The notes beneath the pieces were generated by a model, which searched no databases, had not been told where the DNA came from, and was given only the letters and a program-made list of their open reading frames with translations. A stretch of DNA of 64,000 bases from Fusibacillus kribbianus (GTDB lineage Bacteria > Bacillota > Clostridia > Lachnospirales > Lachnospiraceae): contig NZ_JASGBQ010000004.1 of NCBI RefSeq assembly GCF_030053595.1, positions 98,792 through 162,791 of the forward strand, in the 5' to 3' direction. How positions within the stretch are numbered: the stretch's first letter is position 1; each line of letters opens with the position of its first letter. This document shows positions 35,197 through 44,194 of the stretch, one piece after another. A program made the translations under genes and the position numbers.

Positions 35197-36597
35197 TTAC
35201 AGATAAGCCTCGATGATCTTCATCTGCTCTGCTGAAATGCTGGGATCTTTATAGCTCTCAAGACGCTGCTTCACAACCTCGGATGCCTTATCCTTGATGC
35301 TTACGCTGCCCTCAGACTCCCATGCCTTGTAATCCTGCTTAACAAAAATATCAGGCACGAAATGCTCTTTCCGGTATTCCTTGGGAGTTCTTCCATAGAG
35401 GAAGGTTCCTTTGGGGCCTACCTTCTTGATCTCCGCGGTATAGTCCTTGGTCTTATCAATGGCAACACCCGTATACAGACGCTTCACCATCTTGATCAGC
35501 TGCTCGTCCACAACGTACTTCTCCAGAGATGTTACGTTGAAGCCGCTTAACATACCGGCTGCAAAGTAAACGAGATCCACATCGCTGAGTGCGCCGCACA
35601 TCAGATTCAGCGTGGACTCCACGCCTGCCTGATAATCAATATCAATGGCATCGTTGAGTGCGCCGGAGGTACGGAACGGCATATGATAGAATTTTGCCAT
35701 CTTAGCCGTTGCCAGAGAGATCAGAGCGGTCTCACTGGAGCCTAAGGACATGGAAACCTTTCTCAGGTTCGTGGAAGTAGAGGTATTTCCATAGAACACC
35801 GGCAGACCGGGTTTGATCAGCTGGATAAGCACGATGGCTGCAAGAAGCTCTGCATTGTTCTGGATGATCGTTCCCAGAACAGAAGCCTGGCTGGTCAGTG
35901 CAGGCAGTGAGCAGGCTGCCAGCTGGATCGGCTGATTGCGCTCACAGTAAACATACAGGGCATCCAGCGCTTCCTTGATGTATGCCAGAGGAGAGATCGG
36001 GCTGACACAGCCGATGAGCACATGCTCGTCCTTCTTTCCCACAAAGTTGGCTACCATGTCGATCAGTCTGCCCGCTACCATTCCGGTATCTTCCTTCGCA
36101 GTCATCAGAGCTGTGACAGAAATGGGAAGGGTCGTGTAACGCAGCAGTGCAGCCATCATATGATAAGCACGCTCATTGCGGTCGATATCATAAGTATCGC
36201 ACAGATTCAGGTGGGTCATGTCCAGGCAGTCGCTGGTCTGAACCAGCTTGCAGATGCGGACATAATCAGCCATGGTGGAGAAACGGAACTTGCCATCCTC
36301 CAGAATGTAGGGCGGGCTGCCTGCCGTACACATGGTCTTGCTTCCCTTTCCCATTTTGTAAAGGGTGCCGTCAGGACGGTAAAGCTCAAAGGAATCCACC
36401 ACTGTGGAAAGTCCCTTGTCCACCAGCTCTTTGGTGAAATAAACGACATTTCCGTCAACCCTTGCACCGTGTTTCTTAAAGATCTCCAGAGCCTTGTCAT
36501 CATCGAATACACAGCCCGTCTCGGCCAACACCTTCAGGGACTGCTCATGAATAAATTCCGCGTCACTCTGGTCAAAGAAAAATTTTTCCAATTCCAT
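35197..36597 (-). CDS. Non-pyrrolysine MttB-family corrinoid methyltransferase (quaternary amine demethylase)
   Basis: 466 residues of the trimethylamine methyltransferase (COG5598) superfamily: MELEKFFFDQSDAEFIHEQSLKVLAETGC in parts, GSKTMCTAGSPPYILEDGK, LIGCVSPISPL, PVFYGNTSTSTNLRKV and AAGMLSGFNVTSLEKYVVDEQL. The frame has no internal amber codon, so it is of the non-Pyl type, whose characterised members (MtgB, MtpB, MtcB, MtyB) demethylate glycine betaine, proline betaine, carnitine or butyrobetaine. The reaction passes a methyl group to the cob(I)alamin of the corrinoid protein. The substrate here is undetermined; the adjoining betaine-type ABC transporter argues for a quaternary amine. 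Confidence 0.9.
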   Translation of the reverse strand: MELEKFFFDQSDAEFIHEQSLKVLAETGCVFDDDKALEIFKKHGARVDGNVVYFTKELVDKGLSTVVDSFELYRPDGTLYKMGKGSKTMCTAGSPPYILEDGKFRFSTMADYVRICKLVQTSDCLDMTHLNLCDTYDIDRNERAYHMMAALLRYTTLPISVTALMTAKEDTGMVAGRLIDMVANFVGKKDEHVLIGCVSPISPLAYIKEALDALYVYCERNQPIQLAACSLPALTSQASVLGTIIQNNAELLAAIVLIQLIKPGLPVFYGNTSTSTNLRKVSMSLGSSETALISLATAKMAKFYHMPFRTSGALNDAIDIDYQAGVESTLNLMCGALSDVDLVYFAAGMLSGFNVTSLEKYVVDEQLIKMVKRLYTGVAIDKTKDYTAEIKKVGPKGTFLYGRTPKEYRKEHFVPDIFVKQDYKAWESEGSVSIKDKASEVVKQRLESYKDPSISAEQMKIIEAYL

Positions 36598-36624
36598 TTT
36601 TAAATCCTCTTTATTATTGATAGA

Positions 36625-37887
36625 TTAGTTTGCCTTCTGCATGGATTTCTTTTTGTAAACACGAACCAGTAAAGCACACAGTACTGCCAGAGCTGCACTT
36701 ACAGCAAGAACTGCGAAGATTCTGGTGTAGGCACCTGCAGCATCATAGGTATCCAGCCACTTGCCGGCGATGGGAGATACAAACATATCCGGAATGAATC
36801 CGATTACGGAAAGGATACCGGATGCGGAGCCGAAAATGGCAACCGGAACGTTGGTCTCTGTCAGCATGGAAGAGGTTACACCGTATGCACCGTTTAAGAA
36901 GAAGGACAGCACGATGATCAGTACCACAGAAGGAATGATAAAGCCTGCGGACTTGGGAGCTACTGCCATGACCGCCAGGGAAACTGCTGTAATGATACCG
37001 CAGACGATGATGGTCTTGGAAGGAGTCTTCTTCTGAGCAATACCACCGATGATCGGAGAAGAGAACAAGCTGGTTCCGTATGTACGGATAGTTCCTACGA
37101 TGGAAGCGATTGCTGCAGTTGCACCGATGGCTGTCAGGAAAGAAACCGTGTAAGCCAGGGAGGTATAAACTGTGTAAACAAAGAACATGCAAAGGGTGGT
37201 AAGCCATACACCGGGATGCTTGAAGGCCTGAACCACTTCGCTGAAGTTGAATTTCTTGCGCTCTATTGCAAACTCATCTGCAAACTTGGGGATGCAGATA
37301 AAGGACAGAACTGCAAATACGGCGTTGATGATCGCGAAGAACATTAAAACGATCTTGAAGCCCTGGGTAGGATCTGCAAATGCTTCAAAAATAGCGATGG
37401 AGATAAAGCTCACAACGAGGCCTACCACGCCCACGATACCATAAGAGATACCGATGTTGGTGGAATAATTTTCCTCTGTGCTGACCAGACGGATCGCCTT
37501 ATAACGGATACCCCAGAAAATAAAGGTCGTACAAAGACCGAACAGCAGGAAGATGATCTTCAGCTGTCCATAGCTGGGAGCTGTGGAATACCAGAAGGTC
37601 AGGATCGCACTCATGGCAAAGCCTAACGTTGCCAGATATTTCACACGAACCTTATCTGCCAGTACACCGCCGGGGAAATATGCGATGGTAGCCGTTGTGC
37701 CGTACAGTCCGTACAGAACACCCAGCTGGCTGTTGGTGATCTTTAATCCATCAATTACCTGATCATAGAAGGAATATCTTGCCAGGTAAGTAAGATATAC
37801 TACGTAAGCGCCGCTGCTGATGATGGCCACTACGGCCCATTTTGTAAATGCGCTGATTGTTGCAGCTGTTTTTAACTCTTTGTTCAT
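36625..37887 (-). CDS. MFS transporter in the methyltransferase operon
   Basis: 420 residues, 12 membrane helices. Major facilitator features: YGLYGTTATIAYFPGGVLADKVRVKYL (loop 2-3 motif) and a second-half LFSSPIIGGIAQKKTPSKT. I do not recognise a substrate-specific subfamily. It lies between the MttB-family gene and the corrinoid protein gene, so it probably imports the methylated substrate or exports the demethylated product. The ATG at 37887 is preceded by GGAGGGACGAG; the longer frame from 37926 is rejected. Confidence 0.9.
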   Translation of the reverse strand: MNKELKTAATISAFTKWAVVAIISSGAYVVYLTYLARYSFYDQVIDGLKITNSQLGVLYGLYGTTATIAYFPGGVLADKVRVKYLATLGFAMSAILTFWYSTAPSYGQLKIIFLLFGLCTTFIFWGIRYKAIRLVSTEENYSTNIGISYGIVGVVGLVVSFISIAIFEAFADPTQGFKIVLMFFAIINAVFAVLSFICIPKFADEFAIERKKFNFSEVVQAFKHPGVWLTTLCMFFVYTVYTSLAYTVSFLTAIGATAAIASIVGTIRTYGTSLFSSPIIGGIAQKKTPSKTIIVCGIITAVSLAVMAVAPKSAGFIIPSVVLIIVLSFFLNGAYGVTSSMLTETNVPVAIFGSASGILSVIGFIPDMFVSPIAGKWLDTYDAAGAYTRIFAVLAVSAALAVLCALLVRVYKKKSMQKAN

Positions 37888-37907
37888 CTCGTCCCTCCGC
37901 GTTTCTC

Positions 37908-38552
37908 TTAAGCGTTTGCTGCCCATGACTTGCAGTAGTCAATGGTAGTCTGCGGGCTGCTGGCCCATGCGTCTGCACCTGTCTGTACACAAACATCTGC
38001 GTTGACCGGAGCGCCGCCGATGATAACCTTCACCTGATCACGAAGTCCTGCTTCCTTGATGGCATCAATGGTATTCTTCATGGAATCGATAGCCAGTGTC
38101 AGTACGCCGGACAGACCGATGATATGGATATCCTCGTTCTTTGCTGTCTCAATGATTTTCTCTGCAGGTACATCGATACCGAGATCCAGCACATCAAAGC
38201 CTGCTGCCTCCAGCATGGATCTTACAATATTCTTACCGATGTCATGAAGGTCATCCTTTACGGTACAGAGAATCATCTTTGTCTTGGCAGATTCCGTTCC
38301 ATCACCGGAGATAAGACCGTCCTTCAAAATCTCAACAGCCTTTGTCATAAGCTCGCCGGCATAAATGAGATCGCCTACGAAATACTCTCCGTCCTCAAAA
38401 AGAGAGCCTACGGTATCCATACCTTTCTGGCAGGCATCCAGAGCCTCCTGGGCCTGTGAGCCTCCCTCGCTCATTACCTCTTCAAGGATCTCTGTCATAA
38501 CGTCCTCATCCAAATCACCCATGGCTTCTGCCAATGCTTCAAAATCAATCAC
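37908..38552 (-). CDS. Corrinoid (B12-binding) protein, first copy
   Basis: 214 residues. N-terminal helical cap domain, then a B12-binding Rossmann domain with DDLHDIGKNIVRSMLEAAGF (the DxHxxG motif with the axial His), GLSGVLTLAIDSMK and KVIIGGAPVNADV. It is the methyl carrier between the MttB-family enzyme and the methyl-THF enzyme. Similar in size to MtqC/MttC/MtgC. The start is GTG at 38552 with GGAGGAACAAAAG. Resembles but is not identical to the second copy at 40328-40981. Confidence 0.95.
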   Translation of the reverse strand: MIDFEALAEAMGDLDEDVMTEILEEVMSEGGSQAQEALDACQKGMDTVGSLFEDGEYFVGDLIYAGELMTKAVEILKDGLISGDGTESAKTKMILCTVKDDLHDIGKNIVRSMLEAAGFDVLDLGIDVPAEKIIETAKNEDIHIIGLSGVLTLAIDSMKNTIDAIKEAGLRDQVKVIIGGAPVNADVCVQTGADAWASSPQTTIDYCKSWAANA

Positions 38553-38573
38553 CTTTTGTTCCTCCTTCTCCTG

Positions 38574-39386
38574 TTATTTCTTTTTTGCGCCAATCAGGCC
38601 CTTTCTGTAAGCCCGATTATATTTTCTTCCGCCCTTGTCCATCATGCAGAGTGCTTCACATGCATAGATCGTGCTCATGATGTCCACATTGCAGGGATCC
38701 ATAATGGCGGAATTGAGTCCTGCACGGATGGCGTATGCCATACAGTTGGAATTCACATATTTTCTGGCCGGCATCTCAAAGCTGATATTGGAAATCGCTC
38801 CTGTTACCTTAACCTCCGGTGCATATGCATGGATTCCCTCGATGCACGCTTCAAAATCCTTCATGGCTGACGGCATTGTGGAAAGAGCCATCACACAGGG
38901 ATCGATATGCAGATGATCGAGAGCCACACCGTATTTCACAGCCTTGTCAATAATCCTCTTGGCAATATCCAGCTTTTTGTCCACCTGGGAAGGAATTCCC
39001 TCGCGGTCACAGGTCAGACCAACAACATTCCAGTCCGTTCCGGCAATCAGCGGGAAAATCGTCTCGCACTTGTCGCCTTCTTCGTTCACGGAATTCACCA
39101 TACCTGGCTTTTTTACATGACCTTCCTCGATGATTCTGGCCAAAAGCTTCGCATTGGGGCTGTCGATGCAGATCGGAGTATCCGTAACCTCCTGAATCAG
39201 GCCGATCAGCCAGATCATCGCATCGTACTCAAGCTCAGGTGCTGTGCTGGCGGCACAGTCGATAAAATGAGCTCCTGCCTCTGCCTGCATAACGGCCCTC
39301 TGGCGGATCAGATCCGCATCTCTTTCGGCAATCGCCTGCTTCACAGAAGGAATGGCACCATTAATCTTTTCACCAATGATAATCAC
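38574..39386 (-). CDS. Methyltetrahydrofolate:corrinoid methyltransferase (MtgA/MtqA-like)
   Basis: 270 residues, TIM-barrel pterin-binding family. MIIIGEKINGAIPSVKQAI, AEAGAHFIDCAAST, ICIDSPNAKLL and MVNSVNEEGDKCETIFPL match methyl-THF methyltransferases such as AcsE and MtgA. It moves the methyl group from methyl-Co(III) corrinoid to tetrahydrofolate, feeding one-carbon or acetogenic metabolism. First gene of the operon; GTG at 39386 with GAGGAGG upstream, and a perfect sigma-A promoter 73 bp further. Confidence 0.94.
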   Translation of the reverse strand: MIIIGEKINGAIPSVKQAIAERDADLIRQRAVMQAEAGAHFIDCAASTAPELEYDAMIWLIGLIQEVTDTPICIDSPNAKLLARIIEEGHVKKPGMVNSVNEEGDKCETIFPLIAGTDWNVVGLTCDREGIPSQVDKKLDIAKRIIDKAVKYGVALDHLHIDPCVMALSTMPSAMKDFEACIEGIHAYAPEVKVTGAISNISFEMPARKYVNSNCMAYAIRAGLNSAIMDPCNVDIMSTIYACEALCMMDKGGRKYNRAYRKGLIGAKKK

Positions 39387-39458
39387 TTTTCCCTCATCCT
39401 CCTCATTGCTTATTTCTCATGGGACGACGAATCCGCCGTCCACCCTTTTCCACTATCT

Positions 39459-39487
39459 AGTATAGACAAGATGAGCTTCATTGTCAA
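39459..39487 (-). promoter_or_regulatory. Sigma-A promoter of the leftward methyltransferase operon
   Basis: On the minus strand TTGACA (39482-39487), 17-bp spacer, TATACT (39459-39464). It faces the rightward promoter at 39580-39608 across an AT-rich palindrome. Confidence 0.88.
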
Positions 39488-39500
39488 TATTATTATATAT

Positions 39501-39541
39501 TTGCAACAAAAAAATGCTGTATTATATATTTTTTTGTGCAA
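39501..39541. promoter_or_regulatory. AT-rich palindrome between the two corrinoid operons, candidate operator
   Basis: Arms TTGCAACAAAAAAAT (39501-39515) and ATTTTTTTGTGCAA (39528-39541) match except for one base indel. The site lies upstream of both promoters, as expected for a regulator of both operons; the GntR/UTRA gene at 40978 is the obvious candidate. A nearby TATTATATAT is also repeated. Confidence 0.6.
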
Positions 39542-39579
39542 TATTACAATCATATATTTCTTTTCCTGCTTTCCTTCTC

Positions 39580-39608
39580 TTGACTTCTCCACAAAATCCC
39601 GATATGAT
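39580..39608 (+). promoter_or_regulatory. Sigma-A promoter of the rightward corrinoid operon
   Basis: TTGACT (39580-39585), 17-bp spacer, TATGAT (39603-39608); the GTG start of the DUF1638 gene follows 41 bp later. Confidence 0.86.
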
Positions 39609-39649
39609 TAATCTGACGAATTTTACGCTGTTTTAAAGGAGAACTGCCT

Positions 39650-40306
39650 GTGAATACCCTGGTAATCGGCTGTCGGACCATGGAAAATGAACTGACCGCC
39701 GCCATGAAAAAATGCAGAAGCACATACGACACGGTCTGGATCGAAGCGCGCCTCCATAACATTAAGAAAAAACTCAATACAACCCTTCAGGACATCATAG
39801 ATACTGCAAAAGGCTATGACCGGCTTCTTTTTGCCACCGGCTTCTGTGGCAATTCTATCTCCGGTCTGAAGGCCGGACAGGCAGCTCTTGTGTTTCCCAG
39901 AGTTGATGACTGTACCTCCCTGCTGTTCGGGAGCTGCCAAAAAAAGCTGACCTGGATCAATTCCTATTTTCTTACAGAGGGATGGCTGACCGGAGAGGCC
40001 AATATCTGGAATGAGTATCTCCATGCCGTCCAGAAATACGGGGAAAAACGGGCGCTTCGCATCTTTCACACCATGTTTGCCCATTACACCCAGGTCGCCC
40101 TTCTGGATACAGGCTGCTACGATCTGTCAAAAAGCATGGAAAAGGCAAAAACGATTGCCGATGCCTTTGCCCTGGACTGCCGGATTCTTCCTGCCACCAC
40201 TGCCTATCTGGAAGCACTGCTTGCGGGTCCATGGGATCCGGAGCGTTTCCTTATCATACCGCCCGGCGGTGTCATCACTGACGCTTTGCTGGCAAAAACC
40301 TATTAA
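39650..40306 (+). CDS. DUF1638-family protein of the corrinoid methyltransferase cluster
   Basis: 218 residues. VIGCRTMENELTAAM at the start, LLFATGFCGNSISGLKAG, VDDCTSLLFGS, YFLTEGWL, DTGCYD and the ending FLIIPPGGVI match the DUF1638 family, which I know mainly from clusters of corrinoid methyltransferases in methanogens and anaerobes. Several conserved cysteines (GFCGNS, DDCTS, GSCQ, TGCYD) suggest metal or corrinoid chemistry; function is unproven. The start is GTG at 39650 after AAAGGAG. First of four tightly spaced genes ending with RACo. Confidence 0.85.
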   Translation: MNTLVIGCRTMENELTAAMKKCRSTYDTVWIEARLHNIKKKLNTTLQDIIDTAKGYDRLLFATGFCGNSISGLKAGQAALVFPRVDDCTSLLFGSCQKKLTWINSYFLTEGWLTGEANIWNEYLHAVQKYGEKRALRIFHTMFAHYTQVALLDTGCYDLSKSMEKAKTIADAFALDCRILPATTAYLEALLAGPWDPERFLIIPPGGVITDALLAKTY

Positions 40307-40327
40307 TTTACAGAGAGGATTCCCAAT

Positions 40328-40981
40328 ATGCCGAACACGGAAATGCTGAAAGAAGGACTGACCGATGCCATCGCCAGGCTTGACGATGAAAAGGTTCAGT
40401 ATTTTGCTGATGAAATGATCAAAGAGGGGTGCTCCTCCCAGGACATTCAGCTCTGTCTGAATCAGGGTCTGAAAAAGGTCAAGGAGCAGTTTCAGCGCGG
40501 AGAATATTTTATCGCCGATCTGATCTATTCCGGAATGCTTTGCCATCTGGCTTTAAGCCTTTTGACAGACAGAAGGAAGCTTCCACCCGGTCAGAAAAAA
40601 GGAAGGGTCCTCATCGGTGTTGTGGAAAAGGACATTCACAATATCGGCAAGGATATCGTAGCCGGCCTGCTGTCTGCGGACGGCTTTGATGTCATTGATC
40701 TTGGGAGTAACGTAACTCCCCAGCAGTTTGTTGATGCTATCAGGACCCACCGACCTGAGCTGGTTCTCCTGAGCGGAATGATGCACTTTGCCCGCGAATC
40801 CATGAAGGAAACTGTCGATGCTATTACGGATGCAGGACTCCGTGACCAGATCTATATTCTTTTGGGCGGAGGCTGCATCGACACAGGTATTCTTTCTCAT
40901 GTAACCGCCGATGCTGCCGCCATCGAACCGATCGACACCTTAAATCTCTGCAACGCGTTCATTAACCGGAGGCGCCAATGA
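40328..40981 (+). CDS. Corrinoid (B12-binding) protein, second copy
   Basis: 217 residues. Cap domain ([19 protein letters not shown]), then VEKDIHNIGKDIVAGLLSADGF (DxHxxG axial His), LLSGMMHFARESMK and ILLGGGCIDTGI. The same architecture as the first copy, but clearly diverged, so it may serve a different methyltransferase or the DUF1638 protein. Its stop overlaps the start of the GntR gene (ATGA). ATG at 40328 after GAGAGGATTCCCAAT. Confidence 0.94.
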   Translation: MPNTEMLKEGLTDAIARLDDEKVQYFADEMIKEGCSSQDIQLCLNQGLKKVKEQFQRGEYFIADLIYSGMLCHLALSLLTDRRKLPPGQKKGRVLIGVVEKDIHNIGKDIVAGLLSADGFDVIDLGSNVTPQQFVDAIRTHRPELVLLSGMMHFARESMKETVDAITDAGLRDQIYILLGGGCIDTGILSHVTADAAAIEPIDTLNLCNAFINRRRQ

Positions 40982-41697
40982 AAGCCAACAACCACGTTCC
41001 TGTTTATGTCACCATATTTTCTGAGCTCCGCGACAGGATCGTAAACGGTTCTCTTGGTCCCGGTGAAATGCTTCCCTCAGAAAATGAGCTTTGTGCAAAA
41101 TACCGGGCTTCCCGTGAGACCATTCGAAAAGGGCTCAAGCAGCTGGAGCAGGCAGGATTGATCTACTCCTCCCCCAGGCGGGGCTATTTTGTCAACACTC
41201 CGCAGCACAATAAATTTACCCTCTCCTTCTCTCAGGATATCGGGAATGGTGAGGTCCGTTTCAAGGATATCCGGATCATCCGTCCGACAGCCGAGATCCA
41301 GGAGGCACTTAATATTCCTTCCAACCGAAAGGTCATCGCCTTTTATCGGGGAAACTATAAAGGAGAGCGCCAGATCGGTCTCGAAATCAAATATGTTCCC
41401 TATGACAGGGGACTTCCGACCATTGAGGACGAAATTAATTTTGCCGTTTTTCCGGAGGCCGCCGATGCAAAAGCAACCTCCTTCAGTTACTATACGGAGT
41501 TGAATATCCAGGCTGTCACTGCATCAGGAGAAATCCTCTCCATGCTTGACTGCAGTCCGGAGGATCCGCTCCTTCTCCTGAAGCGAACTTATATCACTCA
41601 GTCGGGAGAACACATTGGTTACAGCAAGCAATATCTGATTCCCCCCTATGGGGAACTCCACGGAGTATCCGGATACGTTCAGAAAAATACCCATTGA
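40978..41697 (+). CDS. GntR-family regulator with UTRA domain
   Basis: 239 residues. N-terminal winged helix (PVYVTIFSELRDRIVNGSLGPGEMLPSENELCAKYRASRETIRKGLKQLEQAGLI in pieces) and a C-terminal UTRA ligand-binding domain (VIAFYRGNYKG, LEIKYVPYDRGLP, LLLLKRTYITQSGEHIGYSKQYLIP). HutC-type proteins are repressors released by a small ligand; here a quaternary amine or its product is plausible. Overlaps the corrinoid gene by 4 bp. Its likely target is the palindrome 39501-39541. Confidence 0.92.
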   Translation: MKANNHVPVYVTIFSELRDRIVNGSLGPGEMLPSENELCAKYRASRETIRKGLKQLEQAGLIYSSPRRGYFVNTPQHNKFTLSFSQDIGNGEVRFKDIRIIRPTAEIQEALNIPSNRKVIAFYRGNYKGERQIGLEIKYVPYDRGLPTIEDEINFAVFPEAADAKATSFSYYTELNIQAVTASGEILSMLDCSPEDPLLLLKRTYITQSGEHIGYSKQYLIPPYGELHGVSGYVQKNTH

Positions 41698-41711
41698 GAA
41701 CAGGTGATCAT

Positions 41712-43481
41712 ATGCTAAAGGTAACATTTGATAATCATAAAACGGTAACAGTTCCGGAGGGAACCATGCTGATTCATGCGGTCCGGATGGCCGGGCTTTC
41801 CATCGACGCCCCATGCGGAGGCCATGGAAAATGCGGAAAATGCAGCGTTTCTGTGTTAAACGGGAAAAACCCCGGGCTTCATCCCTCCTGCCGTTTCCCC
41901 GTCACCGAAGATCTTCTTGTATCAGTTCCCGACACGGCTTCCAAAAACCGAATTCTGGAATCAGGAGACAGCACCGCCGTTCATTCCGGAGAACACGTAC
42001 CTGTAATAGCCAAACACGATTCTCTTGTAAAAAGCATTGATGCCCGGATCCCCTCCTGTGCCATCGGTGAAGCCTTTTCGGACAGCCAATGCGTAAAACA
42101 GGTACTGGGAAGCCAGGTAAAAATTCCGCTTCCTGTTGCCTCCAACCTTCACAGAACTCTGACAGACCTTGACAGACAGGGAAATTTTGTTGTCTGTCTT
42201 GACCGTCTTTTGTCTGTCAGAAGCTACCGGACACCCTGCTATGTCCTGGCTTTCGACATTGGAACCACCACCATCGTATCCTATCTTCTGGATGCAGAGA
42301 CCGGTCGTCAGGTAAGCGTCAGCAGTATGCTGAATCCTCAGACTGCCTACGGTGCCGACGTCATCAGCCGCTGCGAATACGATACTTCCCATGATGGAAA
42401 GGAACTGACAGCTCTGGTTCGGTCTGCCGTCCAGTCTCTGGCAGTCCAAAATGCGAAAAAAGCCGGAATCACCACGGAAGATATTTATTTTGCATCCATC
42501 GTCGGAAACACCTGCATGCAGCATCTTTATCTGGGCGTCTCTCCGGAATCCCTGATCTGTGCCCCTTATACGGCTGCCGTGGACGAACTGCAGCTTCTTC
42601 CCGCCAGTGAGCTTGGTCTTTCCCTTCACCCGCTGGCTCAGGCGGCAGTCTTTCCTTCCATCGCCGGTTTTGTGGGCGGTGATACCGTCGCAGTCCTGTT
42701 ATCCCTTCCGGCTGATACCTTCCGGGAACTGACTCTTATTCTGGATATCGGGACAAACGGGGAACTTGTTCTGGCCAAAGGGGACCTTCGCTATACCTGC
42801 TCCACTGCAGCTGGTCCCGCTTTTGAAGGAGCCCGCATCTCCTGCGGTATGCGGGGGGCAGAAGGAGCCATCGACCACGCAAAGGTGGAAAACGGCAGAC
42901 TTGTTCTCTCCACCATCGGAAATGTCCCGCCCGTTGGGATCTGCGGTTCCGGTCTCATTGATCTCATCTGCTGTCTCCTGGAAATGGGGATCCTGTCCTC
43001 CCGCGGTCGAATCGAAAAGACAGCAAAATGGCCTGCCGCCGTCTCCGCTCTCTACGGACACCGAGTGACCCAGAGAGACGGTGTTACTGCCTTTTTACTG
43101 ACCGATGAGGAGACAGGCATTTATCTGACCCAAAAGGATATCCGCGAAGTTCAGCTGGCCAAATCTGCAATTGCTGCCGGGATTGTTTCTCTTTGTGAGA
43201 CCATGGGCGTCTCTCCCCTGGATATCCGGTCGGTTCTTCTGGCAGGAGCCTTCGGAAGTTATCTCTCCCCCGAAAGTGCCTGCCGCATCGGCCTCATTCC
43301 AAAAGAACTCCTTGGAAAAATCCGTGGAATAGGAAACGCCGCAGGGGAAGGAGCCAAACTGGCCGCCCTCTCCCGCAGCGTTTTAGAGTCCAGCATAACG
43401 CTGGCAGAAAATACAAGATTCGTTGAACTGGCAACTCTGCCGAGCTTCCAGAATACTTATCTTTCCCATCTCAATTTCTGA
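41712..43481 (+). CDS. Corrinoid activation protein (RACo-like, ferredoxin plus ASKHA ATPase)
   Basis: 589 residues. N-terminal [2Fe-2S] domain with APCGGHGKCGKCSVSV and a fourth Cys in HPSC, a linker, then the DUF4445/ASKHA ATPase: LAFDIGTTTIVSYLLD, NPQTAYGADVISRCEY, LILDIGTNGELVL, GPAFEGARISCGMRGAEGAI split, and LLAGAFGSYL. RACo proteins use ATP to reduce inactive Co(II) corrinoid back to Co(I). The frame opens at TTG 41694, but ATG at 41712 with AGGTGATCAT gives the family start MLKVTF. Last gene of the rightward operon. Confidence 0.94.
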   Translation: MLKVTFDNHKTVTVPEGTMLIHAVRMAGLSIDAPCGGHGKCGKCSVSVLNGKNPGLHPSCRFPVTEDLLVSVPDTASKNRILESGDSTAVHSGEHVPVIAKHDSLVKSIDARIPSCAIGEAFSDSQCVKQVLGSQVKIPLPVASNLHRTLTDLDRQGNFVVCLDRLLSVRSYRTPCYVLAFDIGTTTIVSYLLDAETGRQVSVSSMLNPQTAYGADVISRCEYDTSHDGKELTALVRSAVQSLAVQNAKKAGITTEDIYFASIVGNTCMQHLYLGVSPESLICAPYTAAVDELQLLPASELGLSLHPLAQAAVFPSIAGFVGGDTVAVLLSLPADTFRELTLILDIGTNGELVLAKGDLRYTCSTAAGPAFEGARISCGMRGAEGAIDHAKVENGRLVLSTIGNVPPVGICGSGLIDLICCLLEMGILSSRGRIEKTAKWPAAVSALYGHRVTQRDGVTAFLLTDEETGIYLTQKDIREVQLAKSAIAAGIVSLCETMGVSPLDIRSVLLAGAFGSYLSPESACRIGLIPKELLGKIRGIGNAAGEGAKLAALSRSVLESSITLAENTRFVELATLPSFQNTYLSHLNF

Positions 43482-43486
43482 CGATT

Positions 43487-44176
43487 TTACTTCTGTCCAT
43501 AGTAAGCGCCGGGGCCATGCTTTCTGAAATAATGCTTGTCCTGTACATACTGGACAGCAGGCTTCACCTGGGGATTCAGCATTTCAGTGCGGGTTGCCAT
43601 CTTGGCAACCTCCTCCAGGACTACCGCATTGTGTACAGCCTCAGCTGCATCCTTTCCCCAGGAGAAAGGTCCATGGCTGGTGCAGAGCACGCCGGGTACA
43701 GACATGGGATCCCGATCTTCAAATGCTTCGATGATCACCTTTCCTGTATTTTTCTCATAAGCCTCTTCCACTTCTTCCGGAGTCAGCACTCTGGCGCAGG
43801 GAATCTCACCGTAGAAATAATCTGCATGGGTAGTGCCGTAGCAGGGGATTCCTCTCCCCGCCTGAGCCCAGGAAGTTGCCCAGGGCGAATGGGTATGAAC
43901 AATGCCTCCCACATTGGGAAAGGCCTTATAAAGCTCCACATGGGTAGGAGTATCTGACGAAGGACGAAGGCTTCCCTCCACCACATTTCCCTCCAGATCC
44001 ACAACCACCATATCTTCCGGCTTCATCGTCTCATAATTGACTCCGCTGGGTTTGATGACGACCAGACCGCTCTCTCTGTCAATGGCGCTGACATTCCCCC
44101 AGGTAAACACCACCAGGCCGTATTTGGGCAAATCCATATTGGCCTCGTATACCTTCTGCTTCAATGCTTCCAACAT
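43487..44176 (-). CDS. araD: L-ribulose-5-phosphate 4-epimerase
   Basis: 229 residues, class II aldolase/epimerase fold. [67 protein letters not shown] (zinc His pair) and the [14 protein letters not shown]-terminus are AraD. It makes D-xylulose-5-phosphate in arabinose or ascorbate use. No other pentose genes are near, so it is an isolated copy. ATG at 44176 after GGAGAAGAACCT. Convergent with the RACo gene, 5 bp apart. Confidence 0.95.
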   Translation of the reverse strand: MLEALKQKVYEANMDLPKYGLVVFTWGNVSAIDRESGLVVIKPSGVNYETMKPEDMVVVDLEGNVVEGSLRPSSDTPTHVELYKAFPNVGGIVHTHSPWATSWAQAGRGIPCYGTTHADYFYGEIPCARVLTPEEVEEAYEKNTGKVIIEAFEDRDPMSVPGVLCTSHGPFSWGKDAAEAVHNAVVLEEVAKMATRTEMLNPQVKPAVQYVQDKHYFRKHGPGAYYGQK

Positions 44177-44194
44177 AGGTTCTTCTCCTTTTCC

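Noticed and set aside
35197..36597. Pyrrolysine-type MttB
   Set aside because: The reading frame is continuous from ATG to stop with no internal TAG at the Pyl position and no pyl genes are nearby.
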